From positions 248,001 to 312,000 of the forward strand of contig JAEVLN010000046.1 in assembly GCA_018350325.1 (NCBI GenBank): a stretch of 64,000 bases of DNA. Direction: 5' to 3'. Source of the DNA: Globodera rostochiensis (lineage: Eukaryota > Nematoda > Chromadorea > Rhabditida > Heteroderidae). Position numbers and translations under genes: made by a program. Numbering within the stretch: position 1 is the first letter of the stretch; each line of letters starts with the position of its first letter. Shown in pieces: positions 51,301 through 63,990 of this stretch. Under the pieces are notes generated by a model. That model had not been told where the DNA came from, ran no database searches, and saw only the letters and a program-made list of their open reading frames with translations.

Positions 51301-54300
51301 CCTACATAAATGAATTTTAAACAAAATTCGGACTTTATAACAAGTTAAAGCCAAAACTGATAAATAACCATTAAAAAAGCGCTCCATATCCATAAGTCAT
51401 TCAAAATTTTTAATTTAAAGTTTATATACTTTCTCGGGATTCGAATGCGATTGCTGCTTTTGTGAGTCGTCGGGTGATAATTGTTGGCTGGCCGACGATG
51501 TTGTCGCAATTGGTCCGTTCACTGAAATTGGTCGACCACCGTTCTGTTTCAGCTCGAGCGCCTTGAAATTTAAAAGTTTTCATTTTTAATTATAAAATAG
51601 GTACTAATTTCCTAAAAAAACAAAAAAAAAAAAGTTTGTTGCCTTATCCCTGGCCTCTTTGATCTTCGCGGACAGCTCAAAAATGTAGCGGATGATCTGC
51701 TCGCCCATCTTGGCCACTCCGTCAAACGGGTCCAACCCAAGGCGCAGCACGCATAGCCAAATTCGTTCAAACGGACCGATGAACGTCTTGGACTCGAGCG
51801 ATCGGATATGGGAAAGCACACGAAATCTACAAATTAAAATTGAAAGTAAATTTTTTTTACTAAACATTTTCCTATTAAAAATCACCAAAATTCGCCAATT
51901 TGTTATTCCCTGTTGTTGTATATGTTTTTGAGTATCAGACTCCCCCCCCCCAAATTTTTTTGATGATTGACCCAAATCCGACATCTTTTTTTTTAATATT
52001 TTATTTTTTTACTTGAAGAGACTGTTAGAATTCAAGCGCATCGAGTCTACGGGCAGTACAGGAGGCGCTGGCGCTGCGGAAGTGGACGGGCCGGACAGAA
52101 TTGCACTCATTTTGCGAATTGGACTGAACCGTCGTCGGATAGTGGCGGGATCTGCAAAAAAAATTCAAATGCATCAAGATGCTTATGTACGAAAACATTT
52201 GTGATAATGAAAAGACAAAACAATTCAATCTAATGTGCAATATAAAAAAAAATTTTGTCAACCCAAAAAAAGTTGCATTTTGAGTTTTCGAAAATTGTTC
52301 GATTCGGGGTTTGACATTCGCAAAATCCGAGCGTGGATTCGTGTTCTACGCATTTTTTCACCCTAGAAAACATACATTTAAAATTTTAATCATTCAAAAT
52401 TTTTTTTAAAAATTTTCGCCGGGACCGCAATTCCACATGATTGCCGAAAACGTCCATTTTGTACCAAAAATCCCAATCCCAACCGAATCTGGAGTTTCGG
52501 GAGGCCCAAAAACACGCGGACAAGGAAAACAAAAGTGCCAAATTTTTACTCAAAAAACATACTATCTTTTAAAGATAGAAAAAACTAGAAAATAATATAT
52601 CTATAAAAAAACTAGAAAATAATATATTTATCTATAAACCGTTCCAATTCAAAACGAACAAAAAATCTATTAGTTGTCTAGCTATATGAAATTTTTTAAG
52701 ATTTTTTATCCCCTAAAATCGCATTCTGTGGGCGCAAGCAAGCTCAATGCCAGCTCGTTTTTTTCCAATCAAAATGTTGCCGCCGTTCACTTCACTGATC
52801 TAAGAAGCATTGGCACAGGGCACATACTCGGAATTATTGTAGAAGCTGAACGAGGAATGATGGCATAAATGCTGTTGCTGCTGTTCGCTTGTAGCCGACC
52901 GCCTTGGTGTTGTTGATGTCTGTGCTGCTGTCCTCCCAAATGATGATGAACACCTCCACCACCACCACCGTTTCGGGCGCTGATTTTCCTCCTCGGATGG
53001 GTTGACCATGTGGACGTGGTGGACTCGGCCACTGACGCGCTGTCCGACAACAAAAGTTCGGACTCTGTCGGCGACAAGCACATTGCTGCCATGGCTTTAG
53101 ACTAAAAAAAATGAAAAAATTAACCAACAAAAAAAAATACAAATATTTTTTTGTTTGTTTGTTTGTTGTTGATATTGTTTTTTATTTTGAATTCGGTACC
53201 ATACCCTTTGCCAAAATTCATTTTAATTTCATTTTTAAAACTCAAATATACACCAAAAAATTATTGTTGAAGTAAAATGGACCAATTTTTTTTGTTTGTT
53301 TTGTTAGCAAAAGCTCCTCCACCCACCAATTCATGACCTCCATGCACCGTCCCGTTGCCAATCAGCACCATTGAACTGGGCGATTGAGTAGCCACCCGTC
53401 GGTCCAACTCAGCACAAATTGTGGCGAAGCGGGTTTGGAAATCGATGACAAACCTGTAGATCAGACAATTCAATCAAAAACATTTCAGAAACAAATGTAT
53501 TTTTTCTTTTTCAAAAACATGATCCATCAACTGGACGAACCATTGGATGGCGGCTGCAAGTTCGGCACGTACCAGCACTGATCCGTCATAGGTGCACTTC
53601 TCGCACAGCTTGTCGCACACTTCGTTTTCGACCTGAACGCCATTTGTTCTATAAAAAATCAACTACCAAAAATTTTTTGATTAACCATTACCCCGCTCCA
53701 AAAAAAATAATGAAAAAAGTGCCAAACCGGTAACCCAAAATGCCAACCCGACACACACTTACAGCCGTGGCATGCTCATTGTTGCGCGACGTGTTGTGCA
53801 CAAAACAGCCAAGCGCGAACACTGCCGCAGCCCGCACCTCGGGCACATCGTCATTCAAAAATTCGACGACCTATAAAAAAATATTAGGTAAAGGAAGCAT
53901 CGGGAAATTCCGAATTTTTTTGAAAAAAATTTTATTACAATAAATCAGTGCTTTTAAATTTGTTCGAAACCGGGATGTGTGAAAGACGTCCACCGGAAAT
54001 TTTTGAACAAAAAATAAACAATCCTAATCCAAATTGTTTAAAAAAATGTGTATAATTCAAAAAAACGCAGAAAATTTCACTTTGGCATACAATAAACGCA
54101 TCAATAAAAGTAGTACGTTTTAAACAAATTTTTTTTTTTGCAAAAAAAATGTGTTGCTGCCTGCCTTATCATAGGCGACACTCCGGATGGCCTGCCACCG
54201 GGCCTTGTCGTACTCGGCCCACAGGCGGCCCAGCCCGATGAGCAGCCACAGCACAAGCATTCGGCACCGCGTCACCGACTCGTTGGACAACAACTCAATG

Positions 54301-57300
54301 CACAGCGTCACGTAGTCACTCTGCACCAACTTCTCTTGTGCAGGCCTAAAATCAATAATATAATAAATGCAGATTTTGTCAAATTTATGTCTAATACAAG
54401 TGCTTTTTGAGTTCATAAACTTCTGATTAATTATACAAATCAATCACAAAAAGTCTATTAAACTTCTTTCTTTTTTTTTTTTTGCAAAAAGGCAACAATT
54501 TTCCCGTAAATATTTTTGTGTAAATTTTTATTCGATTTTTCAAATCAACAAAGAACAAACAAATTTTAAATTTTTGTTTAAATGTCCAAAATGTTTTTTC
54601 AAACTGTTTAGGGTCCATGTACCCGTGTGATCAAAACCTGTAATTGTTGTAGATGATTGTTGCCATCACAAAGGCGGAGATGATCTTCATCCTCGGGCTT
54701 ACTAACTGGTCATTGAGCACTTGAAGAAAGTAGTCGTACCTACTCGGGAACAGAAAAACTGAATTTTTTTTTTTCAAAAAAATTTATTTTTTCTTAATTA
54801 ATTAATTGTCAAAACGCTTGCTCAAGGCAGGGGCAGCGCCAGGGGGGAGGTCCGGCTTCCCAAAATTTTTTTGAGAAAAAAACCATAGAGGAGACCCTAA
54901 TGTTTTGCAAATTAATCATTTTTTTGGACAATTTTTTTATTAACAAATTTCGTTAAAATCTTCAAAAAAAAAATTTCTCTTAACAAATTCGACTTTTTGC
55001 ATCGGGCCTCACCCCCCCCCCCCTGAAAAAAATTCCTGGCGCTGCCCTTGGCTGAAGGCGTAACGAGCTACTGCCATTAGTTAGCATTAATATTTTCCCA
55101 AATTCAAGTCATCCGGGACACTATAGAAACCAAACTGACTGCACAATACCCGTTGTCCTTGACCAGTTCATGTTGGCATCCCGGATCAATTGCCAAAATT
55201 TTTGCCCAGATGAACGCCAGTGCGGGCCGTACCTCGCGCGTGCTGCACTGCAACAGCTTGAGCACGTAGGGAAAAATGCCAACTGACAGCGCGGAAACGA
55301 CAGCCCATGGGCCCATGTCAACAAAGCGGGCCAACAAATCGAGTGCGCGAACCCGGTGGTTCTGCAAAAAAAAAAAAAAAGTGTGCCATTTGAACCTGGC
55401 ACTTTTTTGGACCACAATCTCAAATGGGGGGGGGGGGGGGGACAGAACGCACCACGCTTAGCAAAACTTGGAGAACAACGGGCAGCTGTTGGGGCGGTTC
55501 CCGCTTGTCCACGCCGAACTTCAGCCACACCTCGAAAGCCTGCAGTTGTTCAACGAAGAACCAGCTGTACGTGTACTCGGAGTTGGTGAGCGCGGACAGT
55601 GACAAGTCAATGAGCACTATAAACAAGACCATCAACCATTACTTCCAAAGTACACCCCCCAAAAACATCGAGAATTTTGGTCTCAAAAAATGCGAAACCC
55701 CCCTAAGACGTCCGAAATTCCGATCCCACAAATTATATCCGGAATTCAAACACCCTAAAACGCCCGGAACCCGGCTCACTAAAACGTTCGGGATTCCAAT
55801 TCCCCCCCCCCTCCCCCAAAGTACACCGCCCAAAAACGTCAAGTTTGGACCCCAAAAAGTCCGGAATACTTCCCCAAAAAACGCGGTACCCCGACTCTAA
55901 GGCGTCCGGAATTCCGATCCCACAAATTATCCAGAATAATTTAGACACCCTAAAACGTCCAAAACCCGGCTCACTAAACGTTCGGGATTCCAATTCCCAC
56001 CCCAACCCCATAGCCCGGTGTCTGGTTATGTCCGTGTTCCGCAGCTGACATACAGCCAGCCAACCGGGACTCACAATTATGTCGCAGGGTTGGAGCAGCC
56101 ACAAAGCAGTCATTGCGCGTGAACTGGATGCAGCCCTGTTTGGGCTGCAACAGGTTGTACAAATTGGTCAGGCACATGTCCAGCGTGTAGTCCCAGTACT
56201 CCCACAGCGGATGGTCATGCACTGGCGGCAGTTCCGGCGTGGACACCACTCGACACCCATTCTCGCGCATGATACGTTCAGATAACAGAAAGGCACGGAA
56301 CAGAGAGGCGATCAACAGGTCCTGACATTAGCAGCAGAGCAACATGAGGAAAGAGTATTTTTAAATTATTGAAAATTTTGATCAAAAAAAATTGGACAAA
56401 ACTTTATCAAAATTATTGTTATAACCTCAAGGGGGTGTCCAATGCCCCAGAAACTACTAGAGAAAGTGCCGATCAAGATCTCGATCGTAATCTCGGAAAA
56501 TCTCGATGAGATTTTTTCGAGATTCTCGATCGAAATTTGGTTCGACAGATTTTTTGAGATCTCGATCGGTCCTCAAGCCAAAACTCACTTGTCTGAACAG
56601 TTTTTGGAAGGTGCTTCGCGGCAGACGGCTCCACGCAATTGCGTCCGTGATGGCAGTGAAAATCCAGTTCAGCTCGCCCAACAGTGTGCGCCGGTCCGAC
56701 AGAACGCCCGGAATCTCGTCAATGATGCTGGGTGGAAAGCGATTTTTTGTGCCCGTCTTGAGCATGTGGCAGATCAAGGACGCCTTAAATTGAGGAAAGC
56801 AATTTAACCAAAAAACTAAACGCATTTATACAAAATTTAAAAGAAAATAGATTGTGGCCGATCAGACAGACTCTGATCAATTTCATTATTTGTATTCTTT
56901 AAACAGTGCCTGAATGGGCGTGGTTAAGCAACACGTGAACAGGTCGGCCGGAAGTTCAGCATTGTGAAAGGGTAACTGTTCACCCGGAGAGCAGGCGCCG
57001 AGTTGGATGCAATTCTGAACAGAAATGGCCAAAATAAAATTTATGGCAAAATTTCAAACATAATTTTGCTCAAACATTTCGACTACTTTATTTATACAAT
57101 CGATCGATCACAAATTTGATCGAAACATTTGGCAAAATTTTGAACAAAAATTTAACAGATGGGCATAATGACAAAATTTCAACATAATTTTGCTCAAACA
57201 TTTCGAATATTTTATTTATTCAATTGATTGATCAAAAATTTGATCGACATATCAAAAAAAAATTATTTTCAATTTTTTTCCATCGAATTCCTTACGATGA

Positions 57301-60004
57301 ATCACCTCTTCTCACCTTATGTGATGGTACTGTTGGATGACTGCTGGTCGACGTGCTCGAGGCGGTGTCGTTGTTGAGCGCAGCGCTTGCAGCGGCGGCT
57401 GCTGTCGCTTCGGTAAATGGCACTGCGCCTGCGGCGGCAGCATTTGCTTCACCGCCGGTGCCGCCCGCCGCCAGCGGCGGCAAAAAGCCGCCGGACGCGG
57501 TTGGAGAGGTGCGCTGTTGATGCAGTTGGTCACGGTCGCGCATCTCCCGGTACTCCTCGCGCCAACTGAAAATGTGACAAATATTCAAATTTTCACAGGT
57601 TTTAAGGGTTGAACAAAATTTTTGAAATATTTTTTTTTCTGGCAACAAACAAAAAAATTAAATTGAGCAACAAATTAACATATAAACAAAATTATTTTTG
57701 AAAATTGTAAAAAAAAAGGTAATTTCCTACCGAATTAAATGGTCGTCTGCAAAACGCATGAACATGTTGACGATGGTGCCGGCCGAGTTGCAATCCCACA
57801 GGTACACAGACGGAGTGCCCATCCACGACTGCAAATCGTACAGCGACAACGGAATGTACTGCAAAATTTAGATTAAAAACATTTTTTGAAAAAATGAGTA
57901 CTGCTAAATTTCGGTCGTTTTCAAAATTTTTTGCTAGATAAAAAATCCAATTCGACCGCATAAATCGTTCTCGACGAAAAATTTATTTTATCTTCTTTTT
58001 GAATTAGTCTTTTTTTCGTTTGACGAAATCCAAAAAATTGGAATTTGAAATTGCCCGTTTCTAATATAAACAAAAAAAAAAAAAATTTTTTACAAAATTT
58101 TCCGTCGACGCCTACCCTTAGAAATCTGTGTTTTAATCATCCGGCCTCAAAAACTTGGTCAAAAACAGGGTAAGCGCTTTCTGCATTGGCCAGGAAAGCA
58201 TCAGGCCTCTTCCAAAAAAAAAAAAAATGGCGGGACAAGGCCCCGAGGGTACGGGTGTGTCCAAGAAGGAAGGTCCCTAGTTTTGACAAAAAAAAATTCC
58301 TAAAAAACTGTTGCCAAAAGATTGAAATTTTTTCAAAAAACAAACCTGAGTGATGTCTTTGTTGAACACCCAAATTTCGCCGGCCTCCGACGGTTTCGGC
58401 ACGCCGTGCCCGTTGAAATGGAACAGCACGCGCTCATCCTTCGCATTCCGGCGCATGCTCATGCACAATTTGCGCACACATTCAACTGTAAATGTGGGCA
58501 AAAAATGCTTTTAAATTGATAGATTTAGAAAATGCTTTTTTATTGAAGAATTTGTTTTGTGTTTGGAAAAAAATTTTATTTTTAATTATAAAAAAATTAA
58601 ATTTTTTGGAACTATTGCACAAAAAATGTTACCTGTTGGATCAATGGCCGATTTGTATCTGAAAATTAGGGGACGCCATTAAATTTTGTCCACAATTCGG
58701 CCCAGTTATAAATGAAAAACCAGCAATTTTTAAAAAAACCCTCGACCGTCGAAGGCACCAAAAAAACAAAAAATTTTTTTTTGCAATTTTTGAAAAAAAA
58801 CCGTTTACCAAATTTTTTCTTAAGATCGATCTTAGTAATTGGCCAAAATGGGACAAAATCTTAAAAATAAAACCCAATTTTGGTAATTTCCCCAACCCCC
58901 CTGTTTTTTTTTTGCTCATCGAACGACCCTCTCGCTGGCAACCAGAAAGTTTTTGGGTACTACTTTAAAGGAGACCATTTTTGGAGAAAAAAAAATGCAA
59001 AACCATAGGAGGGGCACTTTTAAATTTGCATCAAAAAAATTTGTTTTTCTCAAATTCTGTTAAGAATCACATTTTTGTATTAATTTATAAGCTGATGACC
59101 AAAATAAATTGTTTTTAAAGGAAAAAGCTTTTCATAAAAAATTGAAAGGGTCACCCATTCGTTTTTTTCTTCTTCAAAAATGGAAACTTTTGCATGAAAC
59201 AACCAAAAATTACCCCCCCCCCCGACCAAACCTTGCTCTCGGATGCAATTTTTCGTAAATTTTCTGTAAGCTCTGCGCAATTTTATGTGCCGGTCGTTGT
59301 TGCAAATTGGCGGTACTGCTCGGCTCGCTTGGGTCAACCCATGCCTGTTTCCGGGCACACGGATGCGGCTTTTGCACGTCGGGCGGATCTGTGCCAATGT
59401 TCAGGCAGAGCACCAATGCCACCGACACCGTCTTCATCCGCTCACGGATTTTGCGCCTACAATTTGGAGCTGTACATTGAAAAAAATTTTTTTGTTTGAT
59501 TTCAGAGTAAAAACCCAAACCGAGAATACTCCCGACTATGAGAAACGCAAGGCAGTAGCATTTTTTCCAATGATCTTGATTGAACTTCAAAAAAATTGCC
59601 CTCTTGGCAAAATTTCTATTTGGAAAATTCCTTTTTTTTCATTTCCCTAAATTCGAAAAATTTTCACAAACAATTTTTGTATTTTTCCAAAATTTCTGAT
59701 TTCGCCTGACTGCACCAAATTCAAGAATTGATATATTGCTGTTTCTTGATTTGAATTTGTTTAAGAGTGCTCACCGCTCACCCTCTAAAACTTATTAAAA
59801 ATTTGCAAATTTACGAATAGAGGGGGTGGGGGAAGGGACTTAACACAAACAGCAGCAAATTGCAGAGAATAATCCAAAAAACGTCACCAACCAGTCATCT
59901 TTGTGCTTTAGCGTCTCCAACGAGGCGCCCTGAACTTCCTCCACATGGCGCCCCTCGCGAAACCACACTTTCTCTTTCTCCTCCCGATTTGTGTCTGCGG
60001 GCAT
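45372..60004 (-). CDS. Raptor (TORC1 scaffold; DAF-15-type)
   Basis: About 34 exons. The start ATG is 60002-60004, with exon 59892-60004 then 59232-59456, 58633-58658 (26 bp), 58346-58487, 57731-57860 and so on to 45740-46065 and 45372-45597 (stop 45372-45374). The caspase-like RNC domain comes first: [37 protein letters not shown] and [17 protein letters not shown], then [12 protein letters not shown] repeats follow: [60 protein letters not shown] and [17 protein letters not shown] Ser/Ala/Gly-rich linker covers about 50.4-53.1 kb. A C-terminal WD40 domain starts near 49.8 kb ([36 protein letters not shown]) and ends [17 protein letters not shown] plus a Gly tail. Raptor binds TOR and recruits its substrates. 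Ala/Gly/Ser-rich inserts in several exons (57317-57566, 47113-47304, 45740-46065) make it longer than typical. No frame break was seen. Smaller exon ends are approximate. Confidence 0.93.
46512..46597 (-). tRNA. tRNA-Tyr (GTA) with a 13-nt intron
   Basis: Minus-strand 86-nt gene. The acceptor stem CCAGCTG pairs with CAGCTGG, the D arm includes TAGCTCAGTTGGTAGAGC, the anticodon stem GAGGA pairs with TCCTT, the anticodon is GTA, and the T arm is GATGG-TTCAAAT-CCGTC. A 13-nt intron ('ttgttcagaagag') follows base 37, the usual place, as in most eukaryotic tRNA-Tyr genes. A T-rich run follows the gene on its own strand. It lies in the raptor intron between exons 47113-47304 and 45740-46065, on the same strand. 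Confidence 0.95.
46771..47089. mobile_element. TA-flanked 'tcccggtc' micro-element in a raptor intron
   Basis: TA flanks at 46769-46770 and 47090-47091. Ends are GGGTTGGACAGGACCGG and CGGTCCCGTCCAACCC. The outer thirds are 'cccgg' words and the middle is AT-rich. It sits 24 bp downstream of the exon ending at 47113. Confidence 0.75.
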
Positions 60005-60674
60005 TGCTTTTTTTTGTTTAAAATTCAGAAAATTGTGCAAAATTTATAAAAAATAAAGTTTTCTGCAAATAAAATTGTACACAAGTATATTATTGCTATT
60101 TTGTTTGGAAATGAGAATGTAGGCGAAGGCCTTACTAACAAGAAAGAGATTGAAATCGCGTCTCAATCTTTCTGATCAACTTGTACAACATGTGGGATTT
60201 CTCATTTTTTTGAGCAAACTATGGGTCAACTCCAGCCGCTTCCGGTCCGAATCCCCCCCCCCCCGCCCGAATCCCCCTCGTTATTTTTTGCACAGAGCTT
60301 GCCAACTAAATTTGCTATAGTACTGAGCATAAATTAAATTCCGGCTTACAAAAATTTGAATAGCTTAAAAGTTCATAATTTTCACACCTAATTTTTTCAA
60401 AATTCTCCAAACACCAGCAAATTTTGCTAGGGGTAAGAAGTGAGAAAGCTCGTCTACGAAATTTGGTCACGAACTATAACCGTTAGCCTATGTTACACGC
60501 TTTCGAAAATCGAAAAAAATTTCAATGGTGGGGGATATAGTGTCTGACCTACGCTGTCTGCCGCATGGTCATTTTTTGAATTAGTAGTAAAATTGCGTAA
60601 ATTTTGGCGCATCGTTCATTTTTGTCTGCTGCTGGACTTGACCCATAGTGCGGGCATTGCTTTTTTGTTTAAGA
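60005..60674. other. Raptor upstream region with a duplicated start fragment
   Basis: At 60649-60672 the sequence 'tgcgggcattgctttttt' plus 'gtttaa' repeats 59997-60021, which contains the raptor start codon. The copy ends next to the Helitron terminus. A C run lies at 60247-60261. No further gene is seen. The promoter of raptor presumably lies here or beyond the Helitron. Confidence 0.6.
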
Positions 60675-60705
60675 CTAGCGGGTTAGGTGCGCCTAACGGC
60701 GCACC
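60675..60705 (-). other. Helitron 3' terminus: hairpin plus CTAG
   Basis: Minus-strand order: GGTGCGCC-GTTA-GGCGCACC, then TAACCCG, then CTAG and a T at 60674. The stem is perfect over eight base pairs and can extend with GCGGTT/AACCCGC. This is the signal at which rolling-circle transposition terminates. Confidence 0.92.
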
Positions 60706-61123
60706 AACCGCTAGAAGGTACGATATTATGAACAGATTTGAAATTGAGAAAATGAAGAAATTGGATAGATTTGTACAAAGCATTATATCTCATAAACATA
60801 ATCGGTCCATAAGAATTTTTGCTTCGTCTATTCTTGCTTACAGGCATGCGACACACATTCCGACCCATGCGCTCTAACACATGCCTATAAGATTTTAGCC
60901 CTAATCTAATAACTAAGTCTCCTACTAACAAAACAGCACTATTACCTTTTGTTCGTTTGATCACTCGGCGGCGCACATTTGAGATATCTCAATCAATACA
61001 AATTCTATTTCTTGATCTCAACTACAATAAAACTAATCAATCATCTTCGTCTAGTAGCTCCTTAAAAACTATATTCTGATCTAATCTAATTCTCAGCATG
61101 TTCCATGCCCTTGCTCTCGAAAG

Positions 61124-61844
61124 GGGAAAGGGCCGTTTCGGTCCTGCCGTTTCGGTCCGGCCGTTTCGGTCCCGCCGTTTCGGTCCCGACCAGTTCGGTC
61201 CCGGCCGTTTCGGTCCCGGGGTCGTTTCGGTCCCAAACATTTTTCATATATACAATACGGTCGAATATATTTGAATCGTAAAAAATGGTTGTTGTTTTTT
61301 TTTATTCCAAACTTTTATTACATAAAAGTGATGTCAAACAATTCGCATATCATTTTTAACCAATTTACCCGTCCATATTTTTTGAAATGTTGATAAACAT
61401 CTTTTGTTTTAGAGTTACTATGGAAAATCAGCGAATTTTGACCAAAAGAGACGAACAAAAAATTGCCTATGAGGGTCACACATTTACTTTTCACAAAATG
61501 AACGTTGACAACGACGTAAAATTTTGGCGATGCGATCAATCTTATTTTTGTTATGCTAATCAACAACTGACTTACGGGCATGTTTTTCGAGTGTTTAGAT
61601 AAATTGTTACCTATTTGTGGCAGTAGATATGTTTGACATCACTTTTATGTAATAAAAGTTTGGAATAAAAAAAAACAACCATTTTTTACGGTTCAGATAT
61701 ATTCGACACGTATTGTATATATGAAAAATGTTTGGGACCGAAACGACCCCGGGACCGAAACGGCCGGGACCGAACTGGTCGGGACCGAAACGGCGGGACC
61801 GAAACGGCCGGACCGAAACGGCGGGACCGAAACGACCCCCACTC
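61124..61844. mobile_element. Mutator-like (MULE-type) non-autonomous element, 8-bp duplication
   Basis: CTCGAAAG occurs at 61116-61123 and 61845-61852 and belongs to the helicase coding sequence, so the insertion point is exact. The terminal inverted repeats are about 210 bp, reading GGGGAAAGGGCCGTTTCGG inward, with five to six subterminal copies of 'gggaccgaaacggcc', then 'ttggaataaaaaaaaacaac' and 'acataaaagtgatgtcaaac'. Long inverted repeats and an 8-9 bp duplication fit Mutator-like elements. The centre carries a FLYWCH-like fragment instead of a transposase. Confidence 0.88.
61387..61602 (+). CDS. FLYWCH zinc-finger-like fragment inside the Mutator-like element
   Basis: 71-residue frame; the core TKRDEQKIAYEGHTFTFHKM and NDVKFWRCDQSYFC follows the FLYWCH pattern (hydrophobic-Tyr-x-Gly-His/Tyr ... 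Trp-Arg-Cys ... Cys). The closing HxH pair of the finger is not seen, and the frame ends soon after. A splice-acceptor-like 'ttgttttAG' precedes 'agttactatgg', so the true start may be the second Met (MENQRILTKR). FLYWCH domains accompany Mutator-like transposases in several animals. It may be a captured exon or the remnant of the element's own gene. Confidence 0.6.
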   Translation: MLINIFCFRVTMENQRILTKRDEQKIAYEGHTFTFHKMNVDNDVKFWRCDQSYFCYANQQLTYGHVFRVFR

Positions 61845-62396
61845 CTCGAAAGAGCCACATACAATTGTCCATGGCTAAATACATCCTTTCTTAAATCAAT
61901 TCCCACACGCTCAAGGGTTTGGCCTTGAGCCTTATTAATTGTCATTGCAAATGCTAACACCAATGGAAATTGGTGCCTATGCAGATCAAAAGGGTATTCT
62001 TCGGCACAGCAAAGTGTGATCCGGGGGATATACACCGTCTGACCTGCCTTATCTCCAGTCAAAATTTTACATACAATCAAATTCTTGTGCATTTCTTCTA
62101 CTTTCATTCTCGCTCCATTACAAAGCCCCAATTCTATGTTCATATTTCTAATTAACATAACAATTGCATTTTTCTTTAATCTCAACTCATGCTTTGAAAA
62201 CCCTGAGGGATTCAACGCATTTAAATACTCGTCTAAATATTCATCTGCCCTTTGTCTGGTCTCATCTTCAGCTCGGTCAATGCTTTTGTATACTGTTTCT
62301 TCTCCTGGCATCATATCTAACACTTTTTTGTTCAATTCACTAACATCTACATTCTTTGGTGCCAAAATAGCACTTTTTGCCATCTCATTCCAATTC

Positions 62397-63990
62397 TCAG
62401 AAACGATGAAATTTCTCAGGTATCTGATGATACAACAAAGTCTTCGCTAAAACACTTGTCTTGTTCAATTCAAAATATGCCATTAACACAGAACCATTTT
62501 CAATTCTTTCCCTAATTTCTTCTTCATCCATATTCTCATCAAAATAACAAATCTGGTCACCTTGTAAATGCACAGACAAAGACATTATACTATGACTTCT
62601 GTCATACATTGGCAATTCGAAAATTCTCCACACAGCTTCTTGAGGGCAAACATATCTCGCGTCAATGAACTCTTTCACTTCATCGTGATCGTTTTTTGAT
62701 TCTAATTCTAATCTTGCTCTGTCTGGTGGCTTATGAACATACTTATGTAAATATTTTACAGAACTAACACTATTAACTTTTTCCAAATTAATATGACACT
62801 TGAACATTTTTAGCAAATACAGATTGTGCGGCACAACCCATCGATTATCCAATGCAATTCTTCTTCCATTTGCAAATACTTCAACAGTTCTTCCATCATT
62901 TGGCCTTGCATACAAAGCCAAACCATTCTCCAAAACTACAGTCTCTTCTTGGAATGCTTTTGGATAAGCCTTTGAGCATTTTCTAATCTTTATTCCATTC
63001 TCACTCTGAGTCTCTTCCATGCACGGGCAATTTGGATTTAAATCACCGCATGGCCCATGGATCATAAACTTTTTTACTAACGCATATAATTCAGGTTCTT
63101 CGTCTTTGGCTGGTATTATTGCACTAATTCCTCTTTTTTCTACATCTTCTCCTGTTAACAATTTATCATGTTCCGACAATGTCAAAAGCAAATGAATGTG
63201 CGGCAGTCCCCTTCCTTGGTTCTCCACCGGATACATCCATGCAATAACTTCGCCTAAAATCTTTGCCTTTGTTATCTGATTCATAATCGCCTTAACTTTT
63301 AAGTAAAAAACTCTCACAACCAAATCTGGACGATCAGTTGGCCTTGTTCATGAAACAAATTGTCAATTATCTCATTCCATTGCGGGTTACAGGTCATTGT
63401 CAAAAACAAATCCGGTTTTCCAAATCTTCTTACTATGGCCATTGCATCTTGAAAATGCTTTTCAACATACCTGGGACTATTTGTCATTGTTGGAGGAAGA
63501 ATTACTTTCCTTCCAAGTGGCAAACCTGTTTCTTGTGCTCTTCTCACTAACATATTGTCAATATTCTTATATGCCTCAGCACAAATCTTTTTCTGATTAT
63601 TTCTAATCCAATTCATTCTATCTCCTTCAATCTTTACATATTCGTCAACACAATACTGTTGAAAAAGTTTACCGCCATATAAAATGGGATTAAACTCTCT
63701 CTCTCTGATCGCTAACGTATAACTCACATATTGTAATCTAGTTACTCTTCTATTGCTATTTCTTTGCTTTATCTCAGGATGCCAACCGAACGTACCACAC
63801 GGGTAGAACAGCGGATATGTCATTGGTGTGACCATTTTATCTGTACTATTCAAAATCTTCAACTCCTTTCCGCGTTCTCGAACCACAATTTTAGCATTTG
63901 GTACTTCACCGTCTGCTCCAGGTACATAAACAGCTGCCACTTCATTGGCTCTTGGTACATTATACCCTTGTCTTCTATCGATTTGTTTTC
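62397..63990 (-). pseudogene. Helitron Rep (HUH) domain, frameshifted and truncated
   Basis: The N-terminal part reads LFQQYCVDEYVKIEGDRMNW and KPDLFLTMTCNPQWNEI. Near 63335 the frame slips by one base: GTT-less continuation gives LFHEQG then, in the next frame, TDRPDLVVRVFYLKVKAIM. HUH motif GRGLPHIHLLLTL and the two-tyrosine motif SVKYLHKYVHKPPDRARLE are both intact. After [11 protein letters not shown] a stop occurs at the deletion junction. A Cys cluster (CGDLNPNCPCM) precedes the second half. Rep would nick and ligate DNA at Helitron ends; this copy has lost its reading frame and its helicase. Confidence 0.9.

Larger units (their letters stand above)
61037..62383 (-). pseudogene. Helitron Pif1-type helicase, C-terminal remnant
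   Basis: The remnant begins right after a deletion junction near 62383-62397. Visible motifs: [58 protein letters not shown] (helicase motif V region) and [12 protein letters not shown] (motif VI). The frame is then cut at 61844 by a Mutator-like insertion and resumes after 61123 as SRARAWNMLRIRLDQNIVF and KELLDEDD, ending at 61037. Walker A and B motifs are absent, so it cannot act as a helicase. Confidence 0.88.

Noticed and set aside
60683..60976. 97-residue minus-strand frame next to the Helitron end
   Set aside because: It lies in the non-coding 3' tail of the Helitron and overlaps the terminal hairpin; no motif.
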